Assembly: GCA_018711625.1 (NCBI GenBank)
Contig: DVID01000020.1
Span: forward strand, 1-64,000
Direction of reading: 5' to 3'
DNA length: 64,000 nucleotides
From: Candidatus Limicola stercorigallinarum
Lineage (GTDB): Bacteria > Actinomycetota > Coriobacteriia > Coriobacteriales > Coriobacteriaceae
Below, one piece after another: positions 17,795-26,709 of the stretch (position 1 is its first letter; the number at the start of each line of letters is the position of its first letter). The position numbers and the translations under genes are program-made. The notes under the pieces are model-generated. The model made no database searches. It worked only from the letters and a program-made list of their open reading frames with translations, and was not told where the DNA came from.

Positions 17795-18766
17795 CTACGG
17801 CTTACACGCGCCGCAAGGATCGTACCCTTGGGCAATAAGGTCGTCACGCGTGGTGGTCACGGTCTGCTTGTTCTTTTCGCTCATATGATCCACCGAGCCG
17901 CACTCGGGATAGTGGAACTTCTTGCTGCTGGTATTGAGGATATAGGTGCGCTCATCGGCCTCTTCCGCCGGTACACGTTCTTGCGAGACGGTGCTTTCCT
18001 CGCGCCAGCTCTCCCCCGTTGCATAGTCAATGCCAACACCCGGTTGAACATTAAAGCAGTACACGTTGAAGGCAACTCCCATACCTGCATCATCGAGCGA
18101 GTAGGCCTCCATATGGACACCCCGGCAGACAAGCTCGTCGCCCACAAACACGGGTGTCACGCGCATGAGCACGCGCCCGCCCGAGCGATCAACGTAGGCG
18201 GCAACCTCGTTTTCGAAGGGAAGCATGCCTTCGGTGTTCATGTAGCGTGTGCCCGTAACAAGGTTCTCCTCGTTAGCGTTTTCGGCCGTGAGCTGCCAAC
18301 CGATGAGGTGGCAACGGTTGTAGAGATACTGGCCATCAACGAGGTCATCGTAGCGCACGGTATGCCAGCCCGTTGGCTTGACCATGCCAATGCTTTCGCG
18401 CTTCTCGCCCTCGGCGGGCATGGTGGAAGGGCTTACGACCGCGACGGCAGTGCCACAGCGACCAAGCGCATCAAGAGGCGCGTAGGACTCGCTCTGCGAG
18501 GGAAGATCCGCCTCAGAAAGATCGGGAACGTTATCGTTAAGCACCACATAGGGGCTACCGTTATAAGTGGGAAGCTGGTCAGAGTCGAGCGCCGAGGAAG
18601 TATCAAGGGTCTCAACAGGAGCTTCTGCAAGCCCGGAGGCCTGTGGGCCAGGTGCATCTTCCGAACATGCCGGAAGCGCCACGAGAACAAGGGCAACGAG
18701 AACGGCGCGTGCAAAGGCACGAGCCTTGCGTCCCACAACGTCCCAAGGCCTTTTATCGTTCCTCAT
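17795..18766 (-). CDS. DNA/RNA non-specific endonuclease, lipoprotein
   Basis: A 323-residue exported nuclease. Residues 18-35 are a hydrophobic signal ending in the lipobox LPAC, so it should be lipid-anchored outside the membrane. The nuclease core contains YNRCHLIGWQLT (RCH in place of the DRGH-type active site), then NLVTGTRYMN, as in the Endonuclea_NS_2 group. The C-terminal 50 residues (FHYPECGSV, then DPCGACKP) are a cysteine-containing module often found at the end of such nucleases. Family members degrade extracellular nucleic acid for nutrition or cope with DNA uptake. It is upstream of dus and divergent from another lipoprotein gene. Confidence 0.9.
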   Translation of the reverse strand: MRNDKRPWDVVGRKARAFARAVLVALVLVALPACSEDAPGPQASGLAEAPVETLDTSSALDSDQLPTYNGSPYVVLNDNVPDLSEADLPSQSESYAPLDALGRCGTAVAVVSPSTMPAEGEKRESIGMVKPTGWHTVRYDDLVDGQYLYNRCHLIGWQLTAENANEENLVTGTRYMNTEGMLPFENEVAAYVDRSGGRVLMRVTPVFVGDELVCRGVHMEAYSLDDAGMGVAFNVYCFNVQPGVGIDYATGESWREESTVSQERVPAEEADERTYILNTSSKKFHYPECGSVDHMSEKNKQTVTTTRDDLIAQGYDPCGACKP

Positions 18767-18950
18767 CTAGTGCCTCCCCTCGACAAACGTTGCTTGATTA
18801 TCTACTCGATACGGTTCTTACGCGAGCAGCATATGGCGTATGGTCACATCCGCGGGCGTTGCGTCTTTTGCCATCAGCTGGAAAACCACAAAAATCGCCT
18901 CGTCCACAGCTAGAATGGTGGAAATCGGCCAAAGAGAGCAAGGAGCCCTT

Positions 18951-19451
18951 TTGAAAGCCTCGAAGACAATCGTCCTCTCAATCTCAGTAGCCCTCACTTT
19001 GTTGCTTACGGGGTGCTTTGCCTCGCGCGCCGCAGATGATGTCGCCGAAGCGGCAACACAGTTTGCCGATCAGATGCAGGACCTCGCTGACACACTTTCG
19101 GGCATTGAGAATAAGGTCTCGCGCCTCGTCGTACGCGACGGAGAAACGGAAGAGGTCATCTGCGAAGTAACCGATGAAACATCGATTGAAGAGGCGTTCT
19201 CGTTCCTTTCGGGCGTCAATGGGCTTGCAGATGCTCCCGATCAGCCCGCTGAGTATATATTCGAGCTCTGGCAACCCAAAACCCAAAAGATGGGACAGAG
19301 CGCAGATAACCTAGAAGAGATCAACGCCCTCATCGCCACCACGTATCGTGACTCTTCGACCGTGACAATCGAAATTCCCTTCCTCGGCCTCACGCTCCAT
19401 CTCGCAAGCGCCTCCCAGGCAGCCGACGCCCTGCGCGCGCTCGTGCAATAG
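18951..19451 (+). CDS. Small lipoprotein of unknown function, probable TTG start
   Basis: A 166-residue exported lipoprotein with no recognised domain. The TTG at 18951 has AAGGAG at 18940-18945, 5 bases upstream, and produces an ideal signal (KASKTIVLS, hydrophobic stretch, LLTGC lipobox). An in-frame ATG at 18915 would add 12 residues without a good ribosome site. The mature part has a helical segment (DQMQDLADTLSGIENKVSRL) and a mixed domain ending with a hydrophobic strand. It is divergent from the nuclease lipoprotein gene. I infer a surface-exposed protein, with no function assigned. Confidence 0.75.
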   Translation: MKASKTIVLSISVALTLLLTGCFASRAADDVAEAATQFADQMQDLADTLSGIENKVSRLVVRDGETEEVICEVTDETSIEEAFSFLSGVNGLADAPDQPAEYIFELWQPKTQKMGQSADNLEEINALIATTYRDSSTVTIEIPFLGLTLHLASASQAADALRALVQ

Positions 19452-19464
19452 AAAACGCGCTTGC

Positions 19465-19830
19465 CTACCACTCGTCGGATACGCGTCCTCGGCGCTGCTT
19501 CACTTGGGAGCGATGGCGCTTGTCAGCGAGTCGCCGCTCGCGCGCGCCTTTGGGAACGTGCGTCTCTTTGCGTTTGCGGAGCGGCTGTGCTCGCCGTTTG
19601 ATGATGTCGGCGATCTTCTCCAAGCATATCTGCCTGTTGCGATACTGGCTGCGCGTCTCGCGCGATGTCACGACAATCCCCGTAGGAACGTGTTTCATGC
19701 GCACCGCGGAGTCTGTGGTGTTCACGCCCTGACCGCCTGGCCCCTTCGCCCTAAATACCTGCGTCTCGCAGTCGCGTGCGAGCTCTTCGACGGTTTGCCG
19801 AGCGTAGGGGATGTACTCTTGCCAGTTCAT
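19465..19830 (-). CDS. ArfB/YaeJ-type peptidyl-tRNA hydrolase (release factor homologue)
   Basis: A 121-residue protein with an RF-1-type catalytic domain. The GGQ motif appears in [18 protein letters not shown], followed by [20 protein letters not shown]. The C-terminus is a strongly basic tail, as in ArfB/ICT1, where it enters the empty mRNA channel of stalled ribosomes. There is no codon-recognition domain. Start ATG 19830 has GGAGG upstream. It lies 60 bp downstream of tex on the same strand. Ribosome rescue is the likely role, though the protein is a little shorter than E. coli ArfB. Confidence 0.88.
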   Translation of the reverse strand: MNWQEYIPYARQTVEELARDCETQVFRAKGPGGQGVNTTDSAVRMKHVPTGIVVTSRETRSQYRNRQICLEKIADIIKRRAQPLRKRKETHVPKGARERRLADKRHRSQVKQRRGRVSDEW

Positions 19831-19890
19831 GCCACGCCTCCGCATGCTTTCGGACGGCAGCCCGGGAAAACCCGAGCTGCCATCCCGCAC

Positions 19891-22053
19891 TTACTTCCCT
19901 TGCACCATGGTGAGTGAGATCTTGCCCCGCTCGCGATCGACCTTCTCTACCCACACCTTCACGGTATCGCCAACGGTAACCACATCACTCGGATGCTTGA
20001 CGAAGCGGTTCGCCAGCTTAGAGATGTGCACGAGACCGTCTTGATGCACACCCACATCCACGAACGCACCAAAATCCACAACATTGCGCACGGTGCCCGT
20101 GAGCTCCATGCCCGGCTCAAGGTCGTTGATGGAAAGTGCCGAGCGGCTGAAGACCACCTCGGGCGCGTCGTCACGCGGGTCGCGGCCCGGCTTCTCCAGC
20201 TCGGAGATGATGTCGATAAGCGTGAGGAGACCACAGCCCACTTCGCCCGCAAGCGTAGCCACGCTGCCCACGCGCTTCTGGATGTCCGGGATGCCACCGG
20301 CGGTCAGATCCTGAGCCCCCACGCCGGCGCGCTCGAGCACCTTGGTAGCCACCTCGTAGCTCTCGGGGTGGACGCTCGTCGCGTCGAGCGGGTTTACCCC
20401 GTCCGGGATGCGTAAGAAGCCCGCGCATTGCTCAAAGGCCTTCGGCCCAAGCTTAGGAACCTTCTTGAACTGACGGCGATCGGTAAACGGCCCGTTTTCC
20501 TCGCGATAGGCAACGATGTTTTTCGCCACAGCCGATGTAATGCCCGAAACATAGCCAAGCAGGCTCGCACTCGCCGTATTCACATCCACGCCCACGCGGT
20601 TCACCACGTCCTCAACCACGTGCCCCAGCGTGCGCGCAAGCTCCGCCTGGTCAAGGTCGTGCTGATACTGGCCCACACCAATGGACTGGGGCGGTATCTT
20701 CACCAGCTCGGCCAAGGGGTCTTGCAAACGACGCCCCAGGCTCATGGCTCCGCGCGTAGTCACATCAAGGTTGGGGTACTCCTCGCTCGCCAGCTGGCTT
20801 GCCGAGTACACCGAAGCACCCGCCTCGTTCACGATGGTATAACGCAGATCGGGCGCTTCCGTGGCAATGAAATCCGATACGACCTCCTCGGTCTCGCGAC
20901 TAGCGGTGCCGTTGCCAATGACAATCGTATTGATGCGGTACGCTTTCACCAGTCGCGCAAGCTCTCGCTTGGTGCCTGCGATATCACGCCGCGGCGGCGT
21001 GGGGTACACCACGCCGTGATCGAGCAGTTTGCCCGTCTCATCAAGAACCGCAACCTTGCAACCCGTGCGATACCCCGGGTCAAGAGCAATCACCCGGGCA
21101 CCGCGCACAGGGCGAGCAGAAAGCAGGCCCTCCAGATTCTTGGCAAACACTTTGATGGCATCCGTTTGAGCACGCACCGTTAGCTTGGCACGCGCCTCGC
21201 GTTCAAGCGACGGCGCCATAAGACGCTTGTAGCCGTCGGCAATAGCGGCATCGAGCACCGGCGCAAACGGGCCCTGCCTACGTGGCCAACGCGCACCCAG
21301 GCGAGCTACAGCGGCCTCCGTGTCCACGCCCACGTGTACGCGCAGCTTGCCCTCGCGCTCGCCGCGATCGATGGCGAGAATACGATGATTGGGGATCTTG
21401 CGCAGCGGCTCAGAGAAATCGTAGTAGGGCTCGTACGGCGTCTTTTCGTCCATATCGACCGCCACGGCAACCATATCGCCCGTGCCCTCCGTGAAGGAGC
21501 GCAGATCGGCCACATTCTCGGCGTCCTCAGCAACTGTCTCGGCCACAATGTCGGCCGCCCCCGCGAGCGCCTTGTCTGGCGTGTCGTACCCAGCCTCTGC
21601 CGCCTCGGACGTAACGTAGGCCGCCGCTGCCTCAAGCGGGGTCGCAGCGCCCTTGGGCGTCACCTGCATAATGATCATGTTGGCAAGCGGCTCAAGACCC
21701 GCCTCGCGCGCCTTCTGCGCTCGCGTCATGCGCTTCTTGCGATACGGCTTATAGAGGTCCTCAACACGTTGAAGCTGCTCAGCCGCACGAATCTCAGCCT
21801 CAAGCTCGGGCGTGAGCTTACCCTGAGCGCCGATGAGCGTGATAACGTCCTCCTTGCGCTGCTCAAGATTCCTCAGGTAGGCAAGGCGATCCTCGAGCGT
21901 GCGCAGGGCAACGTCATCCATGCCGCCCGTTGCCTCTTTACGGTAGCGCGCAATAAATGGAATGGTGTTGCCTTCGTCGATGAGCGCAACGGCCGCCTCC
22001 ACAGAGGCAGGTTTGAGGTTCAGCTCTTGCGCGAGCGTAAGAATAATATCCAT
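19891..22053 (-). CDS. tex: Tex family S1 RNA-binding protein
   Basis: A 720-residue cytoplasmic nucleic-acid binding protein of the Tex/Spt6-like family, a transcription accessory factor. In order it has an N-terminal helical region (IPFIARYRKEATGGMDD is diagnostic), a YqgF-like RNase H fold near residues 315-440 (RVIALDPGYRTGCKVAVLD), helix-hairpin-helix repeats at about 480-560 (NTASASLLGYVSGI) and a C-terminal S1 domain from about 640 (GTVRNVVDFGAFVDVGVHQDG). Length and order are those of complete Tex proteins. It is followed by the ArfB-like gene. Confidence 0.97.
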   Translation of the reverse strand: MDIILTLAQELNLKPASVEAAVALIDEGNTIPFIARYRKEATGGMDDVALRTLEDRLAYLRNLEQRKEDVITLIGAQGKLTPELEAEIRAAEQLQRVEDLYKPYRKKRMTRAQKAREAGLEPLANMIIMQVTPKGAATPLEAAAAYVTSEAAEAGYDTPDKALAGAADIVAETVAEDAENVADLRSFTEGTGDMVAVAVDMDEKTPYEPYYDFSEPLRKIPNHRILAIDRGEREGKLRVHVGVDTEAAVARLGARWPRRQGPFAPVLDAAIADGYKRLMAPSLEREARAKLTVRAQTDAIKVFAKNLEGLLSARPVRGARVIALDPGYRTGCKVAVLDETGKLLDHGVVYPTPPRRDIAGTKRELARLVKAYRINTIVIGNGTASRETEEVVSDFIATEAPDLRYTIVNEAGASVYSASQLASEEYPNLDVTTRGAMSLGRRLQDPLAELVKIPPQSIGVGQYQHDLDQAELARTLGHVVEDVVNRVGVDVNTASASLLGYVSGITSAVAKNIVAYREENGPFTDRRQFKKVPKLGPKAFEQCAGFLRIPDGVNPLDATSVHPESYEVATKVLERAGVGAQDLTAGGIPDIQKRVGSVATLAGEVGCGLLTLIDIISELEKPGRDPRDDAPEVVFSRSALSINDLEPGMELTGTVRNVVDFGAFVDVGVHQDGLVHISKLANRFVKHPSDVVTVGDTVKVWVEKVDRERGKISLTMVQGK

Positions 22054-22299
22054 GCAGCTCCCTTGGTTGGGTGTAGGAGGGAACTAGCATATCCGCCCGT
22101 GCGGACACAGGCAACCAATTGATGGCACGCAGCGATAGTGCATTGCCGCCGTTTCCGTCTAAGCCGCGCATAAAACCATAGGGAAGCACCCCTGGTACGG
22201 CTGCTGCACCGCCACGTTACCAGCATGCCGCGCCTTCAAAAGACACGAATTGCCCTCAAGCGCAGGGGTATATGAAGGGAAAAGCTACCGGGAGGATCA

Positions 22300-22914
22300 A
22301 TGTCTAGCCTGCTTACCAAACGCGCGCTCGAGGCGTCGCTTAAGCGTCTTCTGCTTGAAAAGCCCTTGAGCAAGATCACTATCTCCGATATCACCGATGA
22401 CTGCGGCATCAGCCGCATGACGTTTTACTACCATTTCCAGGATATTTACGACCTGGTTGAATGGTCGTGCGGAGAGGATGCCGCGCAAGCTATCGCTGGA
22501 AACAAGACTGCGAGCACCTGGCAAACTGGTCTTCTTGACACCTTTCTTGCCCTGCGCGAGAACAAGCCCTTCATCATGAGCGTTTACCACGATATGAGTC
22601 GCGAGCAGCTCGAGCGATTTCTTGTTCCTGTTGTCAGCGACCTGGTAAAAGGCGTTGTTGATGAACATGCGGCGCGCAGGCACGTACACGAGCAAGACAA
22701 GGACTTCATCGCACGCTTTTTCGCACACGCGCTCATCGGAACGGTCCTCGACTGGATTGTTCGAGATATGCGTGACAACCCACAGCAGCTTGTGCAGAGA
22801 ATCGCCACCATCTCGGACGGCGCCATTGAGACCGCATTTGCCCGCCTCGAAACCCCAGAAGGTTATGTTGCCGGAAGCGAGGGCAGTGTGCCGGAGGGGC
22901 CGGTTGTGCCGTAG
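22300..22914 (+). CDS. TetR-family transcriptional regulator
   Basis: A 204-residue regulator. The N-terminal helix-turn-helix reads TKRALEASLKRLLLEKPLSK, then ITISDITDDCGISRMTFYYHF, a standard TetR recognition helix. The C-terminal domain resembles the DhaS-like group, ending with a disordered tail. It is encoded 170 bp upstream of, and in line with, the oleate hydratase gene, so it probably controls that gene. A fatty acid or its CoA ester as ligand is an inference from context. GGAGG precedes the ATG. Confidence 0.9.
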   Translation: MSSLLTKRALEASLKRLLLEKPLSKITISDITDDCGISRMTFYYHFQDIYDLVEWSCGEDAAQAIAGNKTASTWQTGLLDTFLALRENKPFIMSVYHDMSREQLERFLVPVVSDLVKGVVDEHAARRHVHEQDKDFIARFFAHALIGTVLDWIVRDMRDNPQQLVQRIATISDGAIETAFARLETPEGYVAGSEGSVPEGPVVP

Positions 22915-22949
22915 AAGGACCGACCCGTCCAGACCGCTCGCTTTGCCCA

Positions 22950-22988
22950 TCTGTACAATCCGCTCGTTTTGATAAGAAACCGTACAGA
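22950..22988. promoter_or_regulatory. Candidate operator upstream of oleate hydratase gene
   Basis: TCTGTAC (22950-22956) and GTACAGA (22982-22988) are inverted and 25 bases apart, 32 bases start to start, about three helical turns. They lie between the TetR regulator gene and oleate hydratase, some 95 bases before its start codon. Assignment to the adjacent regulator is inferred. Confidence 0.4.
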
Positions 22989-23084
22989 CATGCTGCACTG
23001 TCCATGGTGCACCGCCAGCCGCAGCTCCACCATGGAACTAGTCGCATCGGACACACCCGGTGCACATACAAGAAAGGTGTAGCT

Positions 23085-24977
23085 ATGTACTACTCAAGTG
23101 GCAACTACGAGGCGTTCGCCCGTCCTAAAAAACCCGCAGGCATCGATCACAAGAGCGCCTATATTGTAGGCACGGGCCTAGCAGCGCTCTCCGCGGCGTG
23201 CTATCTCGTGCGCGACGCTCAGATGCCAGGCAAGAATATCCACATCTTCGAGAAGGACAGTGTGCCCGGCGGCGCGTGCGACGGTCTCGACATCCCCGGC
23301 CTTGGCTACGTTATGCGCGGCGGTCGCGAGATGGACAACCACTTCGAGGTGATGTGGGACTTGTTCCGTTCCATCCCCTCCATAGAAACGCCCGGCATCT
23401 CCGTTCTGGACGAGTACTACTGGCTCAACAAGGAAGATCCCAACTACTCGCTTTGCCGCGCGACAAAAAACCGCGGCCAGGACGCCGGATGCGCGGGAAA
23501 GTTTGGCCTCTCAGACAAGGCAGCCATGGAGATCATGGAGCTCTTCTTCACGCCCGACGAGAAGCTTTACGACCGCCCCATCACCGACTTCTTTGACGAC
23601 GAGGTGCTCTCCTCCAACTTCTGGATGTACTGGCGCACCATGTTCGCGTTCGAGAACTGGCACTCCGCGCTGGAGATGAAGCTTTACATCAAGCGTTACA
23701 TCCATCACATTGCGGGGTTGCCGGACTTCTCCGCCCTGCGCTTCACCCGGTACAACCAATACGAGTCGATGATTTTGCCCCTCATCGAATACCTCAAAGC
23801 ATCCGGCGTACAGTTTCACTTCAATACAAAAGTAGAGAACATCGAGTTTGCCATCGGTGGTGGCGCGGGGCCAGCTCGCGCATGCACCGGCACCGGTCAG
23901 GACACTATCCAGTGTATTCAACAGGCAACATTCCCACGCAATCCTTACAGCACGTCCACCAAAAAGGTGGCAACCCGAATTGTGTTGAGCCAAACAAACA
24001 CGGATGACACCGGTAACGCAACCACGGCGATTGACCTTACCGAGAACGACCTTGTGTTCATCACCAACGGCGGCTGCGTTGAAAACTCCACCATGGGCGC
24101 TCAGAACCTACCTGCCGCATGGAAGCCCGAGCTCGCCCCCGGCGGAGGCTGGGACATGTGGCGCCGCATCGCCGCTCAGGACCCCAGCTTTGGCCACCCC
24201 GACACCTTCTGCGGCGACCCTGAGAAAACCAAGTGGATGAGCGCCACGGTGACCACCCTCGACGGCGAGATCCCGCCGTACATCCAGGCCATCTGCAAGC
24301 GCGATCCCTTCTCTGGACACGTGGTCACCGGTGGTATCGTAACCTGCACCGACTCCAACTGGCTCATGAGCTGGACGCTCAACCGCCAGCAGCAGTTCCG
24401 CGACCAGTCCAAAGGCGAGCTTTGCGTCTGGGTGTACGGCCTCTTCCCCGATGAGCCGGGCAACTATGTGAAGAAGCCCATGCGCGACTGCACCGGCGAG
24501 GAGATCTGCCAGGAGTGGCTCTACCACCTGGGTGTCCCCGAGGGCCGCATTGCCGAGCTCGCGGCAAACCATGCCAACACGGTACCGGTGATGATGCCCT
24601 ACATCACGGCATTCTTCATGCCCCGCGCCGCAGGCGATCGACCCGACGTGGTGCCGGACGGCTCTGTCAACTTTGCCTTCATCGGCCAGTTTGCCGAGAC
24701 ACCGCGCGACACCATCTTCACCACGGAATACTCCATGCGCACGGGTATGGAGGCCGTCTACACGCTCTGCGACGTTGACCGCGGCGTGCCCGAAGTGTGG
24801 GGCAGCGTCTTTGATGTGCGCGACCTGCTCATGGCGAGCGTGAAACTGCGCGACGGCAAGCCGATCACCGACATGAAGCTCGGTCTTGTTGAGCGGTTCG
24901 CACTGAAAGAAGTCCTCAAGAAGATACAAGGAACAGATGTTGAGAACATCCTCAAAGAGTTTGGGGCAATCCAGTAA
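23085..24977 (+). CDS. ohyA: Oleate hydratase
   Basis: A 630-residue FAD protein of the oleate hydratase (myosin cross-reactive antigen) family. It adds water to the cis-9 double bond of unsaturated fatty acids, giving 10-hydroxy acids; in gut bacteria this detoxifies host and dietary fatty acids. The FAD motif is YIVGTGLAALSAACYLVRDA with the acidic FEKD end. The conserved MRGGREMDNHFEVMWDL block with the family's catalytic-site residues follows, and LSSNFWMYWRTMFAFENWHSA is also diagnostic. The length is near the family's usual value. The start at 23085 has AAAGGTG upstream. The gene follows a TetR-type regulator and ends with a strong terminator. Confidence 0.97.
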   Translation: MYYSSGNYEAFARPKKPAGIDHKSAYIVGTGLAALSAACYLVRDAQMPGKNIHIFEKDSVPGGACDGLDIPGLGYVMRGGREMDNHFEVMWDLFRSIPSIETPGISVLDEYYWLNKEDPNYSLCRATKNRGQDAGCAGKFGLSDKAAMEIMELFFTPDEKLYDRPITDFFDDEVLSSNFWMYWRTMFAFENWHSALEMKLYIKRYIHHIAGLPDFSALRFTRYNQYESMILPLIEYLKASGVQFHFNTKVENIEFAIGGGAGPARACTGTGQDTIQCIQQATFPRNPYSTSTKKVATRIVLSQTNTDDTGNATTAIDLTENDLVFITNGGCVENSTMGAQNLPAAWKPELAPGGGWDMWRRIAAQDPSFGHPDTFCGDPEKTKWMSATVTTLDGEIPPYIQAICKRDPFSGHVVTGGIVTCTDSNWLMSWTLNRQQQFRDQSKGELCVWVYGLFPDEPGNYVKKPMRDCTGEEICQEWLYHLGVPEGRIAELAANHANTVPVMMPYITAFFMPRAAGDRPDVVPDGSVNFAFIGQFAETPRDTIFTTEYSMRTGMEAVYTLCDVDRGVPEVWGSVFDVRDLLMASVKLRDGKPITDMKLGLVERFALKEVLKKIQGTDVENILKEFGAIQ

Positions 24978-24996
24978 AACAAGCAGATAGCAATCG

Positions 24997-25035
24997 GCGT
25001 GCGGCGGGCATTGTCTCCTTCCCCCGCCGCACGCC
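24997..25035. terminator. Terminator between oleate hydratase and AlbA_2 genes
   Basis: GGCGTGCGGCGGG and CCCGCCGCACGCC form a perfect 13-bp stem, followed by GTGCTTTGT on the plus strand. It separates convergent genes. Confidence 0.85.
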
Positions 25036-25050
25036 GTGCTTTGTATAACC

Positions 25051-26313
25051 TCAGTGGTCGCTGCGGGCGCCACGCTCGGTACGCAAGAGGGCATCTACCA
25101 GCTCGTTGTCTTCTTTGTCGGGCGAACCCAAGGGCAAGCCACATGCTTCAAAGAAGTGACTGCCAGCAAATTGACGCGCTCGGAAGCTCCCGTGCTCGCC
25201 ATCATCGAGATAGCGCACGCGACTTCGACAGTCGGTGGTGCCGCAAAAGAGCGGTCCGTGCCCGCGCATGTAGCGAGCATACACCGGGTCATCAGACCAC
25301 AAAATCGTCCCTGCCAGGTTCTCAAGCTCATAGGCAACCGCATACGTTTGCCACGGCGTCTGGCGGCTACGCACATACCGGTCCAGAAGCGAGGCTATCC
25401 TCGTCACGCGTCGCAGGGTGTCTTTGGCAGACATCACATCGGCGTCACGGCGCAACGTAATCCCGCACGCCTCCCCCATTGCCGCGGAGGCATTCTCGCG
25501 CGCCGCTCCTGCAAGTAGTACGGCTGGAACCGACATCTTGATGGACTCATCAGGGAAGAGCTCAATCGCCGAATGCGGCACCGTGCCGTCAAAAGCCAAC
25601 GAGGCGCGGAAGATGAGCGAGTCATGAGCATGCTGGATATGGCACGGCAGCCCTTGCGCCTCAAAACACGAGCGCAGCACCGCTGCGCGTTCATTCACCT
25701 CATCGCGCGAGATGTTGCCGCGTGAGCGCGTGCCCATACGCAGGAAATAGAGGTTGAACAGCGGAAGTCCCTCAGGATAGTAGATGGTTCGCCGACAAAA
25801 CTCCGAGACCTCGAAGGCGCGTTTGCTTGCCTTGTCGTATAGCTCAACCAACACCGCACCCGTCGCCGGCCCCGAGGTTGACCCTTCCCGCACCTCAACC
25901 ACGCCGTCGGCCACATACGGCGGGAAGCTCCCCTCCTCCACGCGCACCACGACAACACCTTGAGCATCGTTGGCGGGGTCGGCGATGAAGCGCACGTCGA
26001 ACGGCGGGGCGGGCGAGACATGGCGGCGGCACAGCTCGCCTATGATCTGGCTATAGTCGGCATTTCCCCGTGGCACCGGGCACACGCTGTGGTCATCGTC
26101 GGCAACGCCAATAATGAGCCAGCCGCCGCGGGAATTAGCAAACGAGGCGATGATCTTGGGAATCTTGTTGCGCACCGTGCCCGTGTAAGCCCGCTTGAAT
26201 TCCAGCACATAGCCCTCGTCGTAGTCGGCAAGCTGAGCAAGATCGGCAAACGTAACGTCAGCAAGTTCTTTAGGCTGACCGTGCTCATCGCGAAACGGGC
26301 TAAACATGGGCAC
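25051..26313 (-). CDS. AlbA_2 (Schlafen-type) domain protein
   Basis: A 420-residue protein whose N-terminal 130 residues are an AlbA_2 domain. The hallmark is an EFK motif (YVLEFKRAYTG), then KIIASFANSRGGWLIIGVADD. The domain is related to the Schlafen core and occurs in putative ATP- or nucleic-acid-binding proteins. Residues from about 145 (FPPYVADGVVEVREGST) follow the usual pattern; the C-terminal 200 residues carry no domain I recognise. Some relatives act in phage defence or RNA cleavage, but no partner gene is here apart from a Fic remnant directly upstream. The function is open. Confidence 0.85.
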   Translation of the reverse strand: MPMFSPFRDEHGQPKELADVTFADLAQLADYDEGYVLEFKRAYTGTVRNKIPKIIASFANSRGGWLIIGVADDDHSVCPVPRGNADYSQIIGELCRRHVSPAPPFDVRFIADPANDAQGVVVVRVEEGSFPPYVADGVVEVREGSTSGPATGAVLVELYDKASKRAFEVSEFCRRTIYYPEGLPLFNLYFLRMGTRSRGNISRDEVNERAAVLRSCFEAQGLPCHIQHAHDSLIFRASLAFDGTVPHSAIELFPDESIKMSVPAVLLAGAARENASAAMGEACGITLRRDADVMSAKDTLRRVTRIASLLDRYVRSRQTPWQTYAVAYELENLAGTILWSDDPVYARYMRGHGPLFCGTTDCRSRVRYLDDGEHGSFRARQFAGSHFFEACGLPLGSPDKEDNELVDALLRTERGARSDH

Positions 26314-26397
26314 ACCCCCATACTGCAGGTAGCTGTTGCCATGTATACCCGGAAACCGGGTAGTCGAAAACTATGTCACTCCATCAAAATCGTACTT

Positions 26398-26462
26398 GTG
26401 TTCGGTATCATATATAGCTGCAATGATATCGAACATATATTCGTGATACTGAAGGAGGGTAT
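26398..26462 (+). promoter_or_regulatory. AT-rich promoter region of the Fic relic
   Basis: A short AT-rich stretch holds three TGATA-type half sites (GTATCA, TGATAT, TGATAC) in inverted or direct order and ends in GAAGGAGGGT, a strong ribosome site 2-3 bases before ATG 26463. It suggests that the original gene was autoregulated. Confidence 0.4.
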
Positions 26463-26619
26463 ATGAGAGCATTTAACTATCAGACCGTTCCCCAAACGCT
26501 CGAGGCCACTGCCGTCACCAATCGTTAAGCGAGCACTCTCAACATTGGTTGAAGACGGAACCATCAAGAAGGTGGGCTCAGGTAAGCTGACCGGATACGT
26601 GCAAAATGAGAATGGCTAG
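26463..26619 (+). pseudogene. Relic of a Fic/DOC family gene with internal deletion
   Basis: From ATG 26463 the frame reads MRAFNYQTVPQTLEATAVTNR and then stops at 26526. The MRAF.Y..VP.TL start is characteristic of Fic-domain proteins with a DUF4172 N-terminus. In the next frame, 26500-26619 reads LPSPIVKRALSTLVEDGTIK followed by KVGSGKLTGYV and a stop, which looks like the C-terminal winged-helix of such proteins. The whole catalytic centre (HPFxxGNGR) is absent. The simplest explanation is a deletion of about 1 kb that joined the two ends out of frame. Family assignment rests on short segments. Confidence 0.6.
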
Positions 26620-26655
26620 CTTAGTCCTTCCCAACCGCGTCGCCTTAGCAGAAAA

Positions 26656-26688
26656 CCGGGGCGAAGCCATCATTCGGCCTCGCCCCGG
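26656..26688 (-). terminator. Terminator of the gatCAB operon
   Basis: On the minus strand CCGGGGCGA-x-GCC pairs with GGC-x-TCGCCCCGG and is followed by TTTTC, 22 bases after the gatB stop. Confidence 0.85.
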
Positions 26689-26709
26689 ATTTGCACGATA
26701 CAACGTATC

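Noticed and set aside
20428-22122. Long plus-strand open frames opposite tex
   Set aside because: The Tex protein on the minus strand is unambiguous and the opposite frames have no homology features.
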